A DNA stretch of 64,000 bases, from contig NZ_FBWL01000165.1 of assembly GCF_001517425.1 (NCBI RefSeq), positions 1 through 64,000 on the forward strand, in the 5' to 3' direction. The position numbers were made by a program, and so were the translations under genes. The notes under the pieces are model-generated. The model searched no databases, was not told the origin of the DNA, and was given only the letters and a program-made list of their open reading frames with translations. Each line of letters begins with the position of its first letter. Position 1 is the stretch's first letter. The DNA comes from Clostridium sp. C105KSO13. Lineage in GTDB: Bacteria > Bacillota > Clostridia > Lachnospirales > Lachnospiraceae. This document shows, piece by piece, positions 18,439-27,180 of the stretch.

Positions 18439-19988
18439 ACTGGTTCCTCCTCTTCCACATGTATCATCATCAGGCCTATGTCTTCCTTAGTAACTTCTCT
18501 TGGGTCAACGATTCCGCTGACCTTCCCATCACACAGTACCATAATACGGTCAGACAATTCCATCAGCACGTCCAGATCTTCTCCTATAAAAATAACGGAT
18601 ACACCCTTTTTCTTCTGTTCATTGAGCAAATCGTAGATACGGTATGAAGAATTAATATCCAGACCGCGCACAGGATATGCCACAATCAGTACGGAAGGAC
18701 TAAGTGCAATCTCTCTTCCAAGCAAAACCTTCTGGACATTTCCACCTGACATTCTTCCCACCGGCATCTCAACTCCCGAAGTGACAATCTCGAGCTCTTG
18801 GATTAGATTTTCTGCCACCTTTTTAGGTGTTTTCCTGTCCACAAACAGACCTTTTTTGTTTTTGTAGCTCCTTAACATTACATTGTCCGTCATGTCCATG
18901 GCTGCTACAAGGCCCATGCCGAGCCTGTCCTCAGGAACAAATGCCATGGAAATTCCTTTTCTTACAATTTCATCGGGTTTCAGACCAAGAATGCGCTCTC
19001 TCGCCACACAGTTCTCACCTTCACACTCTCCCGAATAAAGCACAGAACCGGCTATTGTAGGGCATAATCCCGCAATCGCCTCGCAGAGTTCTTTTTGTCC
19101 GCTGCCCGCAATTCCGGCAACTCCTAAAATTTCACCGCTGTACGTTGTAAAAGAAACATTGTCAAGTGCCCTGACACCTTCTCCATTAAGGCAAGTCAAT
19201 CCAATGACTTCAAGTCTTTCTTCTCCGCATTCTCTTTCCGGCCTGTCAATCGCCAGGCTGACCGGCCGCCCTACCATCATCTCCGTAAGCTGAGCCTGAT
19301 TTGTCGCAGCAGTCTCCACAACACCTATGTACTCACCCTTTCTCAGAATTGCCACTCTGTCTGAAATAGCCATTACCTCGTTAAGCTTATGCGTAATAAT
19401 GATAATAGACTTCCCGTCTGCCTTCATATTGCGGAGTACTGCAAACAACTTCTCTGTCTCCTGCGGTGTGAGCACTGCAGTGGGTTCGTCCAATACGAGT
19501 ATATCAGCCCCTCTGTACAGTACCTTCAATATTTCCACGGTTTGCTTCTCAGATACCGCCATATTATAGATTTTCTTTGCGGGGTCTATTTCAAACCCGT
19601 ATCGTGAAGCCAACTCCCCAACTTTCTTATTAATCTCTTTCCTGTTTACGGTAGTCTTTCCTTCAAGCCCCAGAACAATATTTTCTGCCGCTGTCATAAC
19701 ATCCACCAGTTTAAAATGCTGGTGGATCATACCAATTCCCAAATTAAACGCATCTCTTGGAGAACGGATCGTCACCGGCGTTCCGTGAATTTCTATTTCA
19801 CCGTGATCCGGAAAATAGATACCGGAAAGCATATTCATCAGCGTGGTTTTCCCGCTTCCGTTTTCTCCAAGGAGAGCCAGTATCTCTCCATCCTTCAATT
19901 CCATGTCGACATCCTTGTTGGCGACAACTTTCCCGAAGGTTTTTGAGACACGATTCATCTTTACAGCATAGTTTACATGTTCACCCAA
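18429..19988 (-). CDS. Nucleoside-type ABC transporter ATPase (YufO/NupO family)
   Basis: This 519-residue double ATPase has a complete first half with Walker A GENGSGKTT (near 40-48) and Walker B ILVLDEPTAVLT, and a second half with signature MSGGNVQKVLLGRE and degenerate Walker B (VLIVAYPVRGLD). The first-half signature is replaced by MAVSEKQTVEIL, as is usual in this family, so one composite site probably does most of the hydrolysis. It lies 111 bp after the binding-protein gene, with a perfect hairpin between them. Confidence 0.92.
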   Translation of the reverse strand: MGEHVNYAVKMNRVSKTFGKVVANKDVDMELKDGEILALLGENGSGKTTLMNMLSGIYFPDHGEIEIHGTPVTIRSPRDAFNLGIGMIHQHFKLVDVMTAAENIVLGLEGKTTVNRKEINKKVGELASRYGFEIDPAKKIYNMAVSEKQTVEILKVLYRGADILVLDEPTAVLTPQETEKLFAVLRNMKADGKSIIIITHKLNEVMAISDRVAILRKGEYIGVVETAATNQAQLTEMMVGRPVSLAIDRPERECGEERLEVIGLTCLNGEGVRALDNVSFTTYSGEILGVAGIAGSGQKELCEAIAGLCPTIAGSVLYSGECEGENCVARERILGLKPDEIVRKGISMAFVPEDRLGMGLVAAMDMTDNVMLRSYKNKKGLFVDRKTPKKVAENLIQELEIVTSGVEMPVGRMSGGNVQKVLLGREIALSPSVLIVAYPVRGLDINSSYRIYDLLNEQKKKGVSVIFIGEDLDVLMELSDRIMVLCDGKVSGIVDPREVTKEDIGLMMIHVEEEEPVCK

Positions 19989-20035
19989 CTTTCTCTCCTC
20001 CTTCCTCTCATTGACTGTCTGGTATTTTAGTACAC

Positions 20036-20069
20036 TTCCAAAAACAGAGCCGTTATGTAACGGCTCTGT
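20036..20069 (-). terminator. Hairpin between bmpA-like and nupO-like genes
   Basis: A perfect 12-bp stem (ACAGAGCCGTTA / TAACGGCTCTGT, 20044-20055 with 20058-20069) is followed on the minus strand by TTTTTGG. The loop is only two bases as drawn. It probably acts as a leaky terminator that keeps binding-protein message in excess. Confidence 0.7.
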
Positions 20070-20099
20070 AAATGAGAACTTATACCGGTATGAATTTAA

Positions 20100-21272
20100 T
20101 TATTCAATTACATTACAGCCATCAATTATATAGTTCCATGAAGGAGCAGATTGATCAACTTGTTCTTTATAGTAATCACCTTTAGCAATATCAATTTTCT
20201 CGCCGTCAGGATTTGTTCCTGTCAGAGGGCCTGCGAATACTTGGAGTTCTCCTGATTTGATTTCTTCTGCCGCTTTATCAATTGCTTCCTGGGTTCCTTC
20301 TGCGGCAATGTCTTTATTCAGAGGTGACAGGTAAACTGCATCGTCTGCCAGACCTTTACACCAGTCCACCGGAATCTCTTTGCCGTCAATTACATCCTTC
20401 ACTGCTTCTGTCACATAAATTCCCCAGTCAATACGTGCGGAAATTAGAGAAGCCTTCGGCGCTGCCTCAATCATATCATTATTGTAGCCTACCTGATATG
20501 CGCCGTACTCTTCCGCAGTTGTTGCAGGAGCCGTAGAGTCAGAATGCTGTGAAACCACGTCACAGCCGCGCTCAATCAGAGCTTTTGCAACCTGAGATTC
20601 TATGGTAGGGTCATTCCAGGAGTTTGTATACATAATGTCCATTGTCACATCCGGGTTTACACTCCTGGCACCCAGATAAAATGATGTATATCCGCTAATA
20701 ACCTCTGCAAAGGGGAATGCTGCAACATAACCAATGTGATTGCTTTCTGTCTTCAGACCGGCAGCAATACCGGCCAGATAGCGTGCTTCATAAATTGATG
20801 CGAAATAGTTATGCATATTGTCCAGACCGGAGTCTTTAGCCTGGTAGCCTGTGGCATGGCAGAATTGTACATCCGGATACTCCGACGCAACTTCTTTTAC
20901 GTAATCCTCAAAGCCAAAGCTCGTTGCAAAAATAATGTTGCATCCTGCATCCACGAGTTCCCTTAATGCCGTGTCACATTCTGCACCTTCAGGAACATTG
21001 AACTTATTGATAATCTGGTCATCACTTATGCCTAATGTCTTTTGCATCTCTTTGGTGCCAAGGTCATGGTTGTATGTATACCCCATATCACTGGCATCAG
21101 ATACGTGTACAAAACCAATCTTGATATCTTCTTTTGTGATGCCTGCTGATGCTTCTTTCTTCTTATCTCCGGAATCAGTGCTGCTTGTCTCTGCTGCCGG
21201 CTTGCCACAGCCTGCCAGCATGCTGACCGCCATGGCTGCGCACAGTAATGTGCTTAAAATTTTCTTCTTCAT
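20100..21272 (-). CDS. BMP-family nucleoside-binding lipoprotein
   Basis: This 390-residue protein has a lipoprotein signal with Cys22 (SMLAGCGKP) and the Bmp/PnrA fold: IGFVHVSDASDMGYTYNHDLG near the mature N terminus and GCNIIFATSFGFEDYV. Characterised members bind purine nucleosides. It is the first gene of the importer operon and has a strong sigma-A type promoter at 21349-21377. RBS: AGGAGGAGAAGGTT before ATG. Confidence 0.88.
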   Translation of the reverse strand: MKKKILSTLLCAAMAVSMLAGCGKPAAETSSTDSGDKKKEASAGITKEDIKIGFVHVSDASDMGYTYNHDLGTKEMQKTLGISDDQIINKFNVPEGAECDTALRELVDAGCNIIFATSFGFEDYVKEVASEYPDVQFCHATGYQAKDSGLDNMHNYFASIYEARYLAGIAAGLKTESNHIGYVAAFPFAEVISGYTSFYLGARSVNPDVTMDIMYTNSWNDPTIESQVAKALIERGCDVVSQHSDSTAPATTAEEYGAYQVGYNNDMIEAAPKASLISARIDWGIYVTEAVKDVIDGKEIPVDWCKGLADDAVYLSPLNKDIAAEGTQEAIDKAAEEIKSGELQVFAGPLTGTNPDGEKIDIAKGDYYKEQVDQSAPSWNYIIDGCNVIE

Positions 21273-21295
21273 AACCTTCTCCTCCTAAAAAAATT

Positions 21296-21335
21296 GGCTA
21301 CCCATATCAGAAATACATTCCGCCATTGGATAGCC
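21296..21335 (-). promoter_or_regulatory. Leader hairpin before the nucleoside importer
   Basis: In the 5' leader an 8-bp stem GGCTATCC / GGGTAGCC (21335-21328 with 21303-21296, one G-U) encloses 24 bases and is followed by ATTTTTTTA directly before the AGGAGG ribosome binding site. It could be an attenuator. The conserved core of the purine riboswitch is not present, so no ligand class is assigned. Confidence 0.45.
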
Positions 21336-21348
21336 TGTCTACATTTAA

Positions 21349-21377
21349 ATATTACACTGGGATAAAAAATAAGTCAA
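21349..21377 (-). promoter_or_regulatory. Sigma-A type promoter of the nucleoside importer operon
   Basis: TTGACT (21377-21372), 17 bp, TAATAT (21354-21349). Transcription should start near 21342, giving a leader of about 70 bases that contains the hairpin at 21296-21335. Confidence 0.75.
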
Positions 21378-21430
21378 TACTTCCCGACTTGTTTTCGACA
21401 AACATTATTTATTTTTACTTCTTAATAAAT

Positions 21431-21847
21431 TTACCACCCCTTATAAAAAAATATAAGGGATCCCACACCTTTTCCAATTGCAATGCTTAATATAAACACC
21501 GAAATATATCGGACCATCTTCAATCTCCGTACAAAAATCGGGAACAGATTCAGTATTTCAGCCAGAGCCATAGCCCAGCATCCCACAAAAATACCGATCA
21601 TAAGGCCAAATATGGGGAGTATCCAGCTACCGTGGGGAATGTGTATCTGAAATATGGAAATCAGATTTCCCACAATACCACCCAGCGCCACACAGTCTTC
21701 ATACAACAGTATCTTATCCGCCGTGTGAGTGCGGTCTGCAAAGTCAGCAGCTATGCCAAGTTCTATGATAAATGAAAATAATCCTCCTGCGACGATCAAT
21801 CCGCCGCTAAGTCCGATGACTGCCAGCATGATTTGATTTACCCACAT
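21431..21847 (-). CDS. spoVAB: Stage V sporulation protein AB
   Basis: This protein of about 138 residues has four predicted membrane helices (WVNQIMLAVIGLSGGLIVAGG at the start, KGVGSLIFFYKGW at the end). It matches SpoVAB, a membrane component of the spore dipicolinate system. The frame opens at 21874, inside spoVAA, but the ATG at 21847 matches family length and has GGGAGCAGG upstream. It still overlaps the end of spoVAA by about 41 bp. It is the last gene of the spoIIA-spoVA cluster. Confidence 0.85.
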   Translation of the reverse strand: MWVNQIMLAVIGLSGGLIVAGGLFSFIIELGIAADFADRTHTADKILLYEDCVALGGIVGNLISIFQIHIPHGSWILPIFGLMIGIFVGCWAMALAEILNLFPIFVRRLKMVRYISVFILSIAIGKGVGSLIFFYKGW

Positions 21848-22472
21848 CCAGTTCCTGCTCCCTTCTTGATGCATCTTCCACTAAAGTAGTCTGTATATCG
21901 TTTTCATATAGCCGCATCTGCACTTCCATGGGCGTTGGATCCACCGTAAAATGCTTTTTCCCGAAATGGTTAAAAAATATAAGAATTCCTATTGTAATTC
22001 CTATAGAATAAGTAACCTCTAATATAGTAAATCCATCCGATGTATTTCCCGTGACATATTTATAAATCTGCGAAAAGAGCTTTGGCACAGACACATCATT
22101 ATTAAATGTCATAATGGCAAAAGCAGATCCGCAGAACGTAATCAAAGCAACACAGGCAGTTTTTAGAATGTGCCAGAACATGCCGGGAGTCTTCTGCGCT
22201 TCATAGGTTACAATAATATCCTGCTCCCCCATATTTTGGACTTCCAGACCCGGATATTTCTCATGTATACAGGCAATAATTTTTAAAATGGAAATAACAA
22301 CACGCTGTTTCCCCTTATCTGGTATTTTCATTATTTTTAATGTCTTCAATTTGGGAATGATATCTTTGTTGCTGCACTCAAGGGACACAATATCGCCCAA
22401 AGCAACATCCGCCTTTTGTACCTCTACGTTCCTGTCGCCTTTTAGGTATACCGTATCGTGATTAACAGCCAT
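21807..22472 (-). CDS. spoVAA: Stage V sporulation protein AA
   Basis: This 221-residue protein has a soluble N-terminal half (about 1-90) with VYLKGDRNVEVQKADVALGDI, the conserved start of SpoVAA, and two predicted helices in its second half (about 98-120 and 150-170). It works with the other SpoVA proteins in dipicolinic acid movement. Its ATG lies inside the last codons of the preceding small gene (11-bp overlap), and its end overlaps spoVAB. Confidence 0.88.
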   Translation of the reverse strand: MAVNHDTVYLKGDRNVEVQKADVALGDIVSLECSNKDIIPKLKTLKIMKIPDKGKQRVVISILKIIACIHEKYPGLEVQNMGEQDIIVTYEAQKTPGMFWHILKTACVALITFCGSAFAIMTFNNDVSVPKLFSQIYKYVTGNTSDGFTILEVTYSIGITIGILIFFNHFGKKHFTVDPTPMEVQMRLYENDIQTTLVEDASRREQELDVGKSNHAGSHRT

Positions 22473-22623
22473 AATATTCCACCCCCGGCCTCTGAATCAA
22501 CGTTCCTTCACTATTATTGCCGGATGTACTTCCGTTGAAAAAGTAATAAAAAACGCCAATCACAACTGCCGCCAACACAATGCTAAATAGGCAAATGCGG
22601 ATTTTCCTTTTTCCATTTTCCAT
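22462..22623 (-). CDS. Small single-helix membrane protein between sigF and spoVAA
   Basis: This predicted 53-residue protein has a basic start (MENGKRKIRI), one transmembrane helix (about 11-29) and a short polar tail ending RPGVEYYGC. The frame opens at 22671, but no ribosome binding site is seen there; TTAGGTG lies seven bases before the ATG at 22623. Its stop overlaps the spoVAA start, so it is probably translationally coupled to spoVAA and expressed in the same sporulation transcript. I do not recognise a family. Confidence 0.6.
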   Translation of the reverse strand: MENGKRKIRICLFSIVLAAVVIGVFYYFFNGSTSGNNSEGTLIQRPGVEYYGC

Positions 22624-22715
22624 GATTGCACCTAACCTTCCTCCACATAATAGATAGAGCTGCTGCTCCATTTCAAGGTTAGTATCTGAAATTTTTTATA
22701 AAATATGCGTTACTG

Positions 22716-23435
22716 TTAAGAGTTTCCCTGTTTCCGCATACTCTCAATAATGCGTTTTTCCATCCTGGATACCTGTACCTGGGAAATTCCCATCCTTTTT
22801 CCGACCTGAGACTGTGTCTCCTCAGCAAAATACCGCAGGTAAATCAGCTGGCGCTCTTCTTTATCCAGACTCTCCAGCAGTTGTGCAAGCAGCATACGGT
22901 CGAGAACTTTCTCTTCTTTTCTCTCTTTTTCTTCCAGCTTGTCCACCAGGCGGATTTCGTTTCCCTCTTTCTGATGAATTGGCTTGTACAAGGAATCCAC
23001 TTCACCTCCCGCTTCCAAAGCCTGGACAATTTCCTCTCGGTCTACCTCCATGATTTCTGCCAGCTCTTCTAAAGTTGGTTCCCGTCCGAGCCTGCCTATC
23101 AGTTCTTCTCTGGTCTGAAAGATTTTATATGAAAGTTCTTTTAAAGACCGGCTCACTTTTATCATACCGTCATCCCTCAAAAACCGTTTAATCTCACCTG
23201 ATATCATGGGCACTGCGTATGTGGAAAATTTCACTTCATAAGACAGATCAAATTTATCAATAGCCTTAAGAAGACCGATACTTCCAATCTGGAATAAATC
23301 TTCCGCTTCGGTACCTCTTCCATAAAATCTTTTCACTACACACCATACCAGCCCTACATTTTCTTCCACTAATTGTTCTCTCGCTTCTTTATCCCCATCG
23401 TGTGATTTTTTAATTAAAGCGATTGTGTGGTCCAT
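22716..23435 (-). CDS. sigF: RNA polymerase sigma factor SigF
   Basis: This 239-residue sigma-70 family factor has region 2 (AEDLFQIGSIGLLKAIDKFD), region 3 and region 4 with helix-turn-helix SQVGKRMGISQVQVSRMEKRI. SigF is the first forespore-specific sigma factor. It is held inactive by SpoIIAB, whose gene it overlaps by 22 bp, and is released by dephosphorylated SpoIIAA. Gene order spoIIAA-spoIIAB-sigF-spoVA is the usual one in spore formers. Confidence 0.96.
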   Translation of the reverse strand: MDHTIALIKKSHDGDKEAREQLVEENVGLVWCVVKRFYGRGTEAEDLFQIGSIGLLKAIDKFDLSYEVKFSTYAVPMISGEIKRFLRDDGMIKVSRSLKELSYKIFQTREELIGRLGREPTLEELAEIMEVDREEIVQALEAGGEVDSLYKPIHQKEGNEIRLVDKLEEKERKEEKVLDRMLLAQLLESLDKEERQLIYLRYFAEETQSQVGKRMGISQVQVSRMEKRIIESMRKQGNS

Positions 23436-23869
23436 AGCTCCCTTCCTTTTCCGATGGTTTTTTTCATCCTTACTGTAGTACCTTTCCCCAGTTCTGATTC
23501 AACTTCTACCTGGTCCATAAAGGCTTCCATAAAGGCAAATCCCATTCCGGAACGTTCCAGTTCAGGCTTACTGGTATACAAGGGTGTCATGGCCTGTTCC
23601 ACGTCCCCTATCCCGACACCACTGTCTCTTACTTCCACTGTAAACTGCTGTCCTTCTATCCTGCAGCGAATGGAAACCTTATGTATTTTATTCTCATATC
23701 CGTGAATGACAGAATTTGTCACGGCCTCAGACACTGCAGTCTTCACATCTGACACCTCTTCTACTGTAGGATTTAACTGGGTCATAAAGGATGCCACAGC
23801 TACTCTTGCAAATCCCTCATTGGATGAAAAGCTGTCAAAAATAATCTCCATTTCATTTGTGTTTTTCAT
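23414..23869 (-). CDS. spoIIAB: Anti-sigma F factor and SpoIIAA kinase
   Basis: This 151-residue GHKL-type protein kinase has an N box (SEAVTNSVIHGYEN) and G1 box (VRDSGVGIGD). It binds SigF or phosphorylates the Ser of SpoIIAA, depending on nucleotide. It overlaps spoIIAA by 4 bp (ATGA) and sigF by 22 bp. Confidence 0.96.
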   Translation of the reverse strand: MKNTNEMEIIFDSFSSNEGFARVAVASFMTQLNPTVEEVSDVKTAVSEAVTNSVIHGYENKIHKVSIRCRIEGQQFTVEVRDSGVGIGDVEQAMTPLYTSKPELERSGMGFAFMEAFMDQVEVESELGKGTTVRMKKTIGKGRELWTTQSL

Positions 23870-24180
23870 GCTTCGTCCTCCTCATATATTTGCATTATTT
23901 TTGTCATTCCCGACATAGTCAGAATTTTTCTTATTCTTGCACTGGTATGCACTGCCCAGATTTCTCCGCCCAGCAGACGTATAATTCGATATCTTCCCAT
24001 AATCACTCCGATTCCTGAGCTATCCATAAAATCTGTCATCTCAAAATCAAAAATCACAAATTTAATATGATTGCGTTCGATCAGTGCGTCCGCATTTTTT
24101 CTCATATCCTCTGCATTGTGATGATCCACCTCCCTGGGCAGATAAATAGTCAGGCAGTTTTCCTGCACCTGATACTTCAT
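23866..24180 (-). CDS. spoIIAA: Anti-sigma F factor antagonist
   Basis: This 104-residue STAS-domain protein has the phosphorylated serine in FMDSSGIGV. The dephosphorylated form pulls SpoIIAB off SigF in the forespore. An upstream start at 24222 exists, but ATG 24180 has GGAGGAGGAG upstream and gives MKYQVQENCL, the usual beginning of the family. It is the first gene of the operon; I could not identify a convincing sigma-H promoter in the roughly 100 bp upstream. Confidence 0.95.
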   Translation of the reverse strand: MKYQVQENCLTIYLPREVDHHNAEDMRKNADALIERNHIKFVIFDFEMTDFMDSSGIGVIMGRYRIIRLLGGEIWAVHTSARIRKILTMSGMTKIMQIYEEDEA

Positions 24181-24281
24181 AGTACTCCTCCTCCATACTT
24201 TTACAGTTTTTGTTCGGGACATGTGAAGCGCTCCCCGCCTGTTTGCCCTGTTCTTATGCGTCTTCTTTCTTTTTGGGAATC

Positions 24282-24314
24282 AGAAAAAGGATATGTAAAC
24301 TTTTACATATCCTT
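24282..24314 (-). terminator. Terminator of the valS operon
   Basis: A perfect 13-bp inverted repeat (AAGGATATGTAAA / TTTACATATCCTT, 24287-24299 with 24302-24314) is followed by TTTC on the minus strand, 33 bp after the TPR gene stop. It separates the valS operon from spoIIA. Confidence 0.85.
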
Positions 24315-24346
24315 ATCTTGCGTAAATAAGCAGAAATCATGTTTCA

Positions 24347-25738
24347 TCATTCATTAGTTCCGCCGTCATCCGTTGTGCCTTCTCCTGCCACGGCTGTTCC
24401 ATCCTCCGCGGTGGTGCTTGTTCCCTGTGAAATTGTGTCCAGAGCATTCTGTGCTTCCTGCCCATTCTCTGTGTCCGGAAATAATTCAACAGTACGTTTC
24501 AGATAAGCTGAAGCATTGTCATTATCCCCATTTCGCTGATACGCCAGGCCCAGATTCAGCAGCGCTCCTCCATCGTCATAACTTTCATCCATCTTTACGA
24601 CCTTTCCCAGAGAAGATATGGCGGTATCGTAGTTTGCCACATTTAAAGATTCCACTCCTCCAGAATAAAGGATGTCACATGCAGAAGGGAAAATACTTGC
24701 GGAAAGTTCATTATACATTTGCTGTCCGCCTTCTCCCAGAGCATCTCTATTTACACTCAAAAGTGCATCCGCCATCACATCATAAGTGTAGCTTCCCGAA
24801 TTGAACTGGCTGGATACTGACATTAAATTTTCATAACTCTCCGAAGTACTTGCTGCATTCTTAGCGTTGGCCGCTGCATCCGCATCATTCTGGCGGTACT
24901 GATCCAGTGTCCTCGTCTGGGCACTGACCTGAGCCTCCAAGGCATTAATACGCTCACTGTACTCCACGACCTGTTTATTCACATTATCTGCCTTTGACTT
25001 ACTCACCGCCGGTGATATCAAAAACCACACAATAGCAGCTCCAATTACAGCACCTACAACAATATTCATTACTGTAAATTTAGCAGTCAGTGCCTTAACC
25101 CCTCCATTTTTGGGCTGGATGATAGTCTCATTTCCCAGACTGTACTCCACTGTTTCTTCTCTCCCGGGTCTTTCAGCATTTGCCTTTTTCCCCCGAAGAT
25201 TAGCCATCTCATGCATATATCGAAGAGTCATATCGTTGGTCGTATCTATTTTTCTCGCAATCCGCAGTGCCTGTCTTGCCTTAGCGTATTGTTCTGTGTG
25301 CAGGTAAAGTAATGCAAGCAGCTGATATGCCTTTAAAAATGAAGGGTGAGCTGCCACGACCTTCTTCAGCTGAATAATCGCCAGGTCTTCTCCACTCTGG
25401 CTGCAGTACACAAGACACTGATTGTATCTTTTTACAGCTTGATTAACGGTCTCCAGTTCAACAGTTGATTTTTGGACTTTATTTATAAAATAGTCAGCTA
25501 TGTTATCCCTTGGTTTTAAGTTCTTGCTGATAATCCACTCAACCAGACCTTCTGCAGCCTCTCCGCGCCCATAATAGACAAGGCCCAAAAGGTTTCTGGC
25601 GGTAATATTTTCTCTATTATATTGTAAACTCCGCCTAAGGGAAACAATAGCACCGGACAGATCCCTTATCTGTGCTTTCCTCAGGCCATCATTATACCAG
25701 TAATTAGATTGATATAAGATTCTCTTCCTGTAGTCCAT
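24347..25738 (-). CDS. TPR-repeat membrane protein
   Basis: This 463-residue protein has N-terminal tetratricopeptide repeats (about 15-180), a single transmembrane helix (about 228-247), a coiled coil (about 250-300), further TPR-like repeats (about 300-440) and a Thr/Gly/acidic tail. The layout suggests repeats on both sides of the membrane acting as a scaffold. No catalytic motif is visible. It is the last gene of the valS operon, 22 bp after the 44-residue gene. Confidence 0.75.
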   Translation of the reverse strand: MDYRKRILYQSNYWYNDGLRKAQIRDLSGAIVSLRRSLQYNRENITARNLLGLVYYGRGEAAEGLVEWIISKNLKPRDNIADYFINKVQKSTVELETVNQAVKRYNQCLVYCSQSGEDLAIIQLKKVVAAHPSFLKAYQLLALLYLHTEQYAKARQALRIARKIDTTNDMTLRYMHEMANLRGKKANAERPGREETVEYSLGNETIIQPKNGGVKALTAKFTVMNIVVGAVIGAAIVWFLISPAVSKSKADNVNKQVVEYSERINALEAQVSAQTRTLDQYRQNDADAAANAKNAASTSESYENLMSVSSQFNSGSYTYDVMADALLSVNRDALGEGGQQMYNELSASIFPSACDILYSGGVESLNVANYDTAISSLGKVVKMDESYDDGGALLNLGLAYQRNGDNDNASAYLKRTVELFPDTENGQEAQNALDTISQGTSTTAEDGTAVAGEGTTDDGGTNE

Positions 25739-25760
25739 CTATGGTCACCATTGTCTTTCC

Positions 25761-25895
25761 TTATTTCTTCTGATCCATAACTTCCCTCAGTAAATCCGTC
25801 ATATCCGATAAATCTTCCTGATACACCGCGTCCTCGATGTCTTCTACTTCCAGACTCGGTTTGAATTTCTTAAGTTCCTCTTCGTAATCTAACAT
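25761..25895 (-). CDS. Small acidic protein of 44 residues
   Basis: The ATG is one base after the folC stop codon (TGA-A-ATG) and has GGGGATA just upstream, so it is translationally coupled to folC. The product begins MLDYEEELKKFKPSLEVEDI and ends with an amphipathic, acidic helix (DLLREVMDQKK). No family is recognised. The coupling, codon use and good fit between folC and the TPR gene argue it is real. Confidence 0.65.
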   Translation of the reverse strand: MLDYEEELKKFKPSLEVEDIEDAVYQEDLSDMTDLLREVMDQKK

Positions 25896-25896
25896 T

Positions 25897-27180
25897 TCAT
25901 ATCCCCTGCTTCCTTATTAGTTCCAACTCTCCTACCAGATAAAGGGATCCCAGACAGTATATTTTCCTGTTCCCCTGGCGTTTAAGTACATATTGAAGTG
26001 CTTCTCTGGCAGACTCCTTTATTACAACAGACTTATCTGTATATCTGCTGAAAACATGCCGCAGTTCTTCCAAAGATGTTCCACGCTTATTTTCAATTCG
26101 GGTAAGCACGTAAAAACCTGTGTTTAGTCCTCTGCAGAGGCATGAAATCATTTCCTCATAGTTTTTATCACGTACTGCAGAAAATAATATAATATTTTCT
26201 TCTTTCTGAGTCTGCACACTCTTAATGAAGTTCTCCACTGCACTGACATTATGTGCACCATCCACATAGACACCGGGGAGGATTTCCTCCATACGTCCTG
26301 ACCACTTTGCCTGACTAAGTGCTTCTCTCCAGCCATCTGCTCTGCCCGTATTTCCAAAGATAAAACGCATAACCTCCATTGCAAGCAACGCGTTGCCCGG
26401 CTGGTAAGTTCCTATGTTGTTTAATGTCCATGCTGTATTTCCATAATACGCATTTGTGCAGGAAAATGCAATATGTTTATCCCTGATTCCCAGAATTTCG
26501 TACGCGTCTTTCCCTATTTTTTTACATGGTGCTCCCTGCAAAGCAGCCTGATTTTCAATGACTCGGTTACTCTCTTTGCACGTGTCAGAGTAGAAAACTG
26601 GTATCCCCGGCTTAATGATTCCTGCTTTTTCAAAGGCAATCTTCTCTATAGTATCACCGAGAATCTCCGTATGGTCCAGGCCGATGGAAGTAATCGCTGT
26701 CACCAGAGGTGTTTCAATGGAATTGGTTGCATCCAGCCGCCCTCCCAGTCCGGTCTCCAGCACAATGTACTCTACATCTTCCCTTGCAAATGCTGTCATT
26801 GCCATTCCAAACAAGAACTCAAAAAAAGTGGGGTGCAAAAGTCCTGCTTCCTGCATCTTTTCAATTCTGCCAAGAACATATTCAAACAACTCAAGAAAAG
26901 TGTCGTCGGAAATCTGTCTGCCATTGATAATAATTCTCTCATTCATTTTTATCAGGTGGGGAGAAATAAATAGCCCAACCGTCTTTTTCTGTGCCAAAAG
27001 CATGGTGCTCAAATAAAAACACACTGATCCTTTACCGTTTGTACCCGCCACATGAATAATCCGCCGCCCCTTCTGCGGATTTCCAAGGTATTCTAAAAAC
27101 CGGCAGGTATGTTCTTGTTTGTTTTTTTTTGTAAACTTCGGGATGCTCAAAATATATTTAACTGCTTCCTCGTATGTCAC
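25897..27180 (-). CDS. folC: Folylpolyglutamate synthase / dihydrofolate synthase
   Basis: This 427-residue Mur-ligase-family enzyme has the P-loop GTNGKGSVCFYL (about 46-57), the GLGGRLDATN motif and TSIGLDHTEILG, all diagnostic of FolC. It adds glutamate to folates in the cytoplasm. It overlaps the LTA-synthase-like gene by 4 bp and is followed after one base by the 44-residue gene. Confidence 0.93.
   Translation of the reverse strand: MTYEEAVKYILSIPKFTKKNKQEHTCRFLEYLGNPQKGRRIIHVAGTNGKGSVCFYLSTMLLAQKKTVGLFISPHLIKMNERIIINGRQISDDTFLELFEYVLGRIEKMQEAGLLHPTFFEFLFGMAMTAFAREDVEYIVLETGLGGRLDATNSIETPLVTAITSIGLDHTEILGDTIEKIAFEKAGIIKPGIPVFYSDTCKESNRVIENQAALQGAPCKKIGKDAYEILGIRDKHIAFSCTNAYYGNTAWTLNNIGTYQPGNALLAMEVMRFIFGNTGRADGWREALSQAKWSGRMEEILPGVYVDGAHNVSAVENFIKSVQTQKEENIILFSAVRDKNYEEMISCLCRGLNTGFYVLTRIENKRGTSLEELRHVFSRYTDKSVVIKESAREALQYVLKRQGNRKIYCLGSLYLVGELELIRKQGI

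Noticed and set aside
21296-21335. Purine riboswitch before the nucleoside importer
   Set aside because: The conserved loop and junction sequences of the purine aptamer are missing; only a simple hairpin is supported.
24181-24281. Sigma-H promoter of spoIIA
   Set aside because: Expected from known biology, but no match to the AGGA and GAAT boxes at proper spacing could be found.
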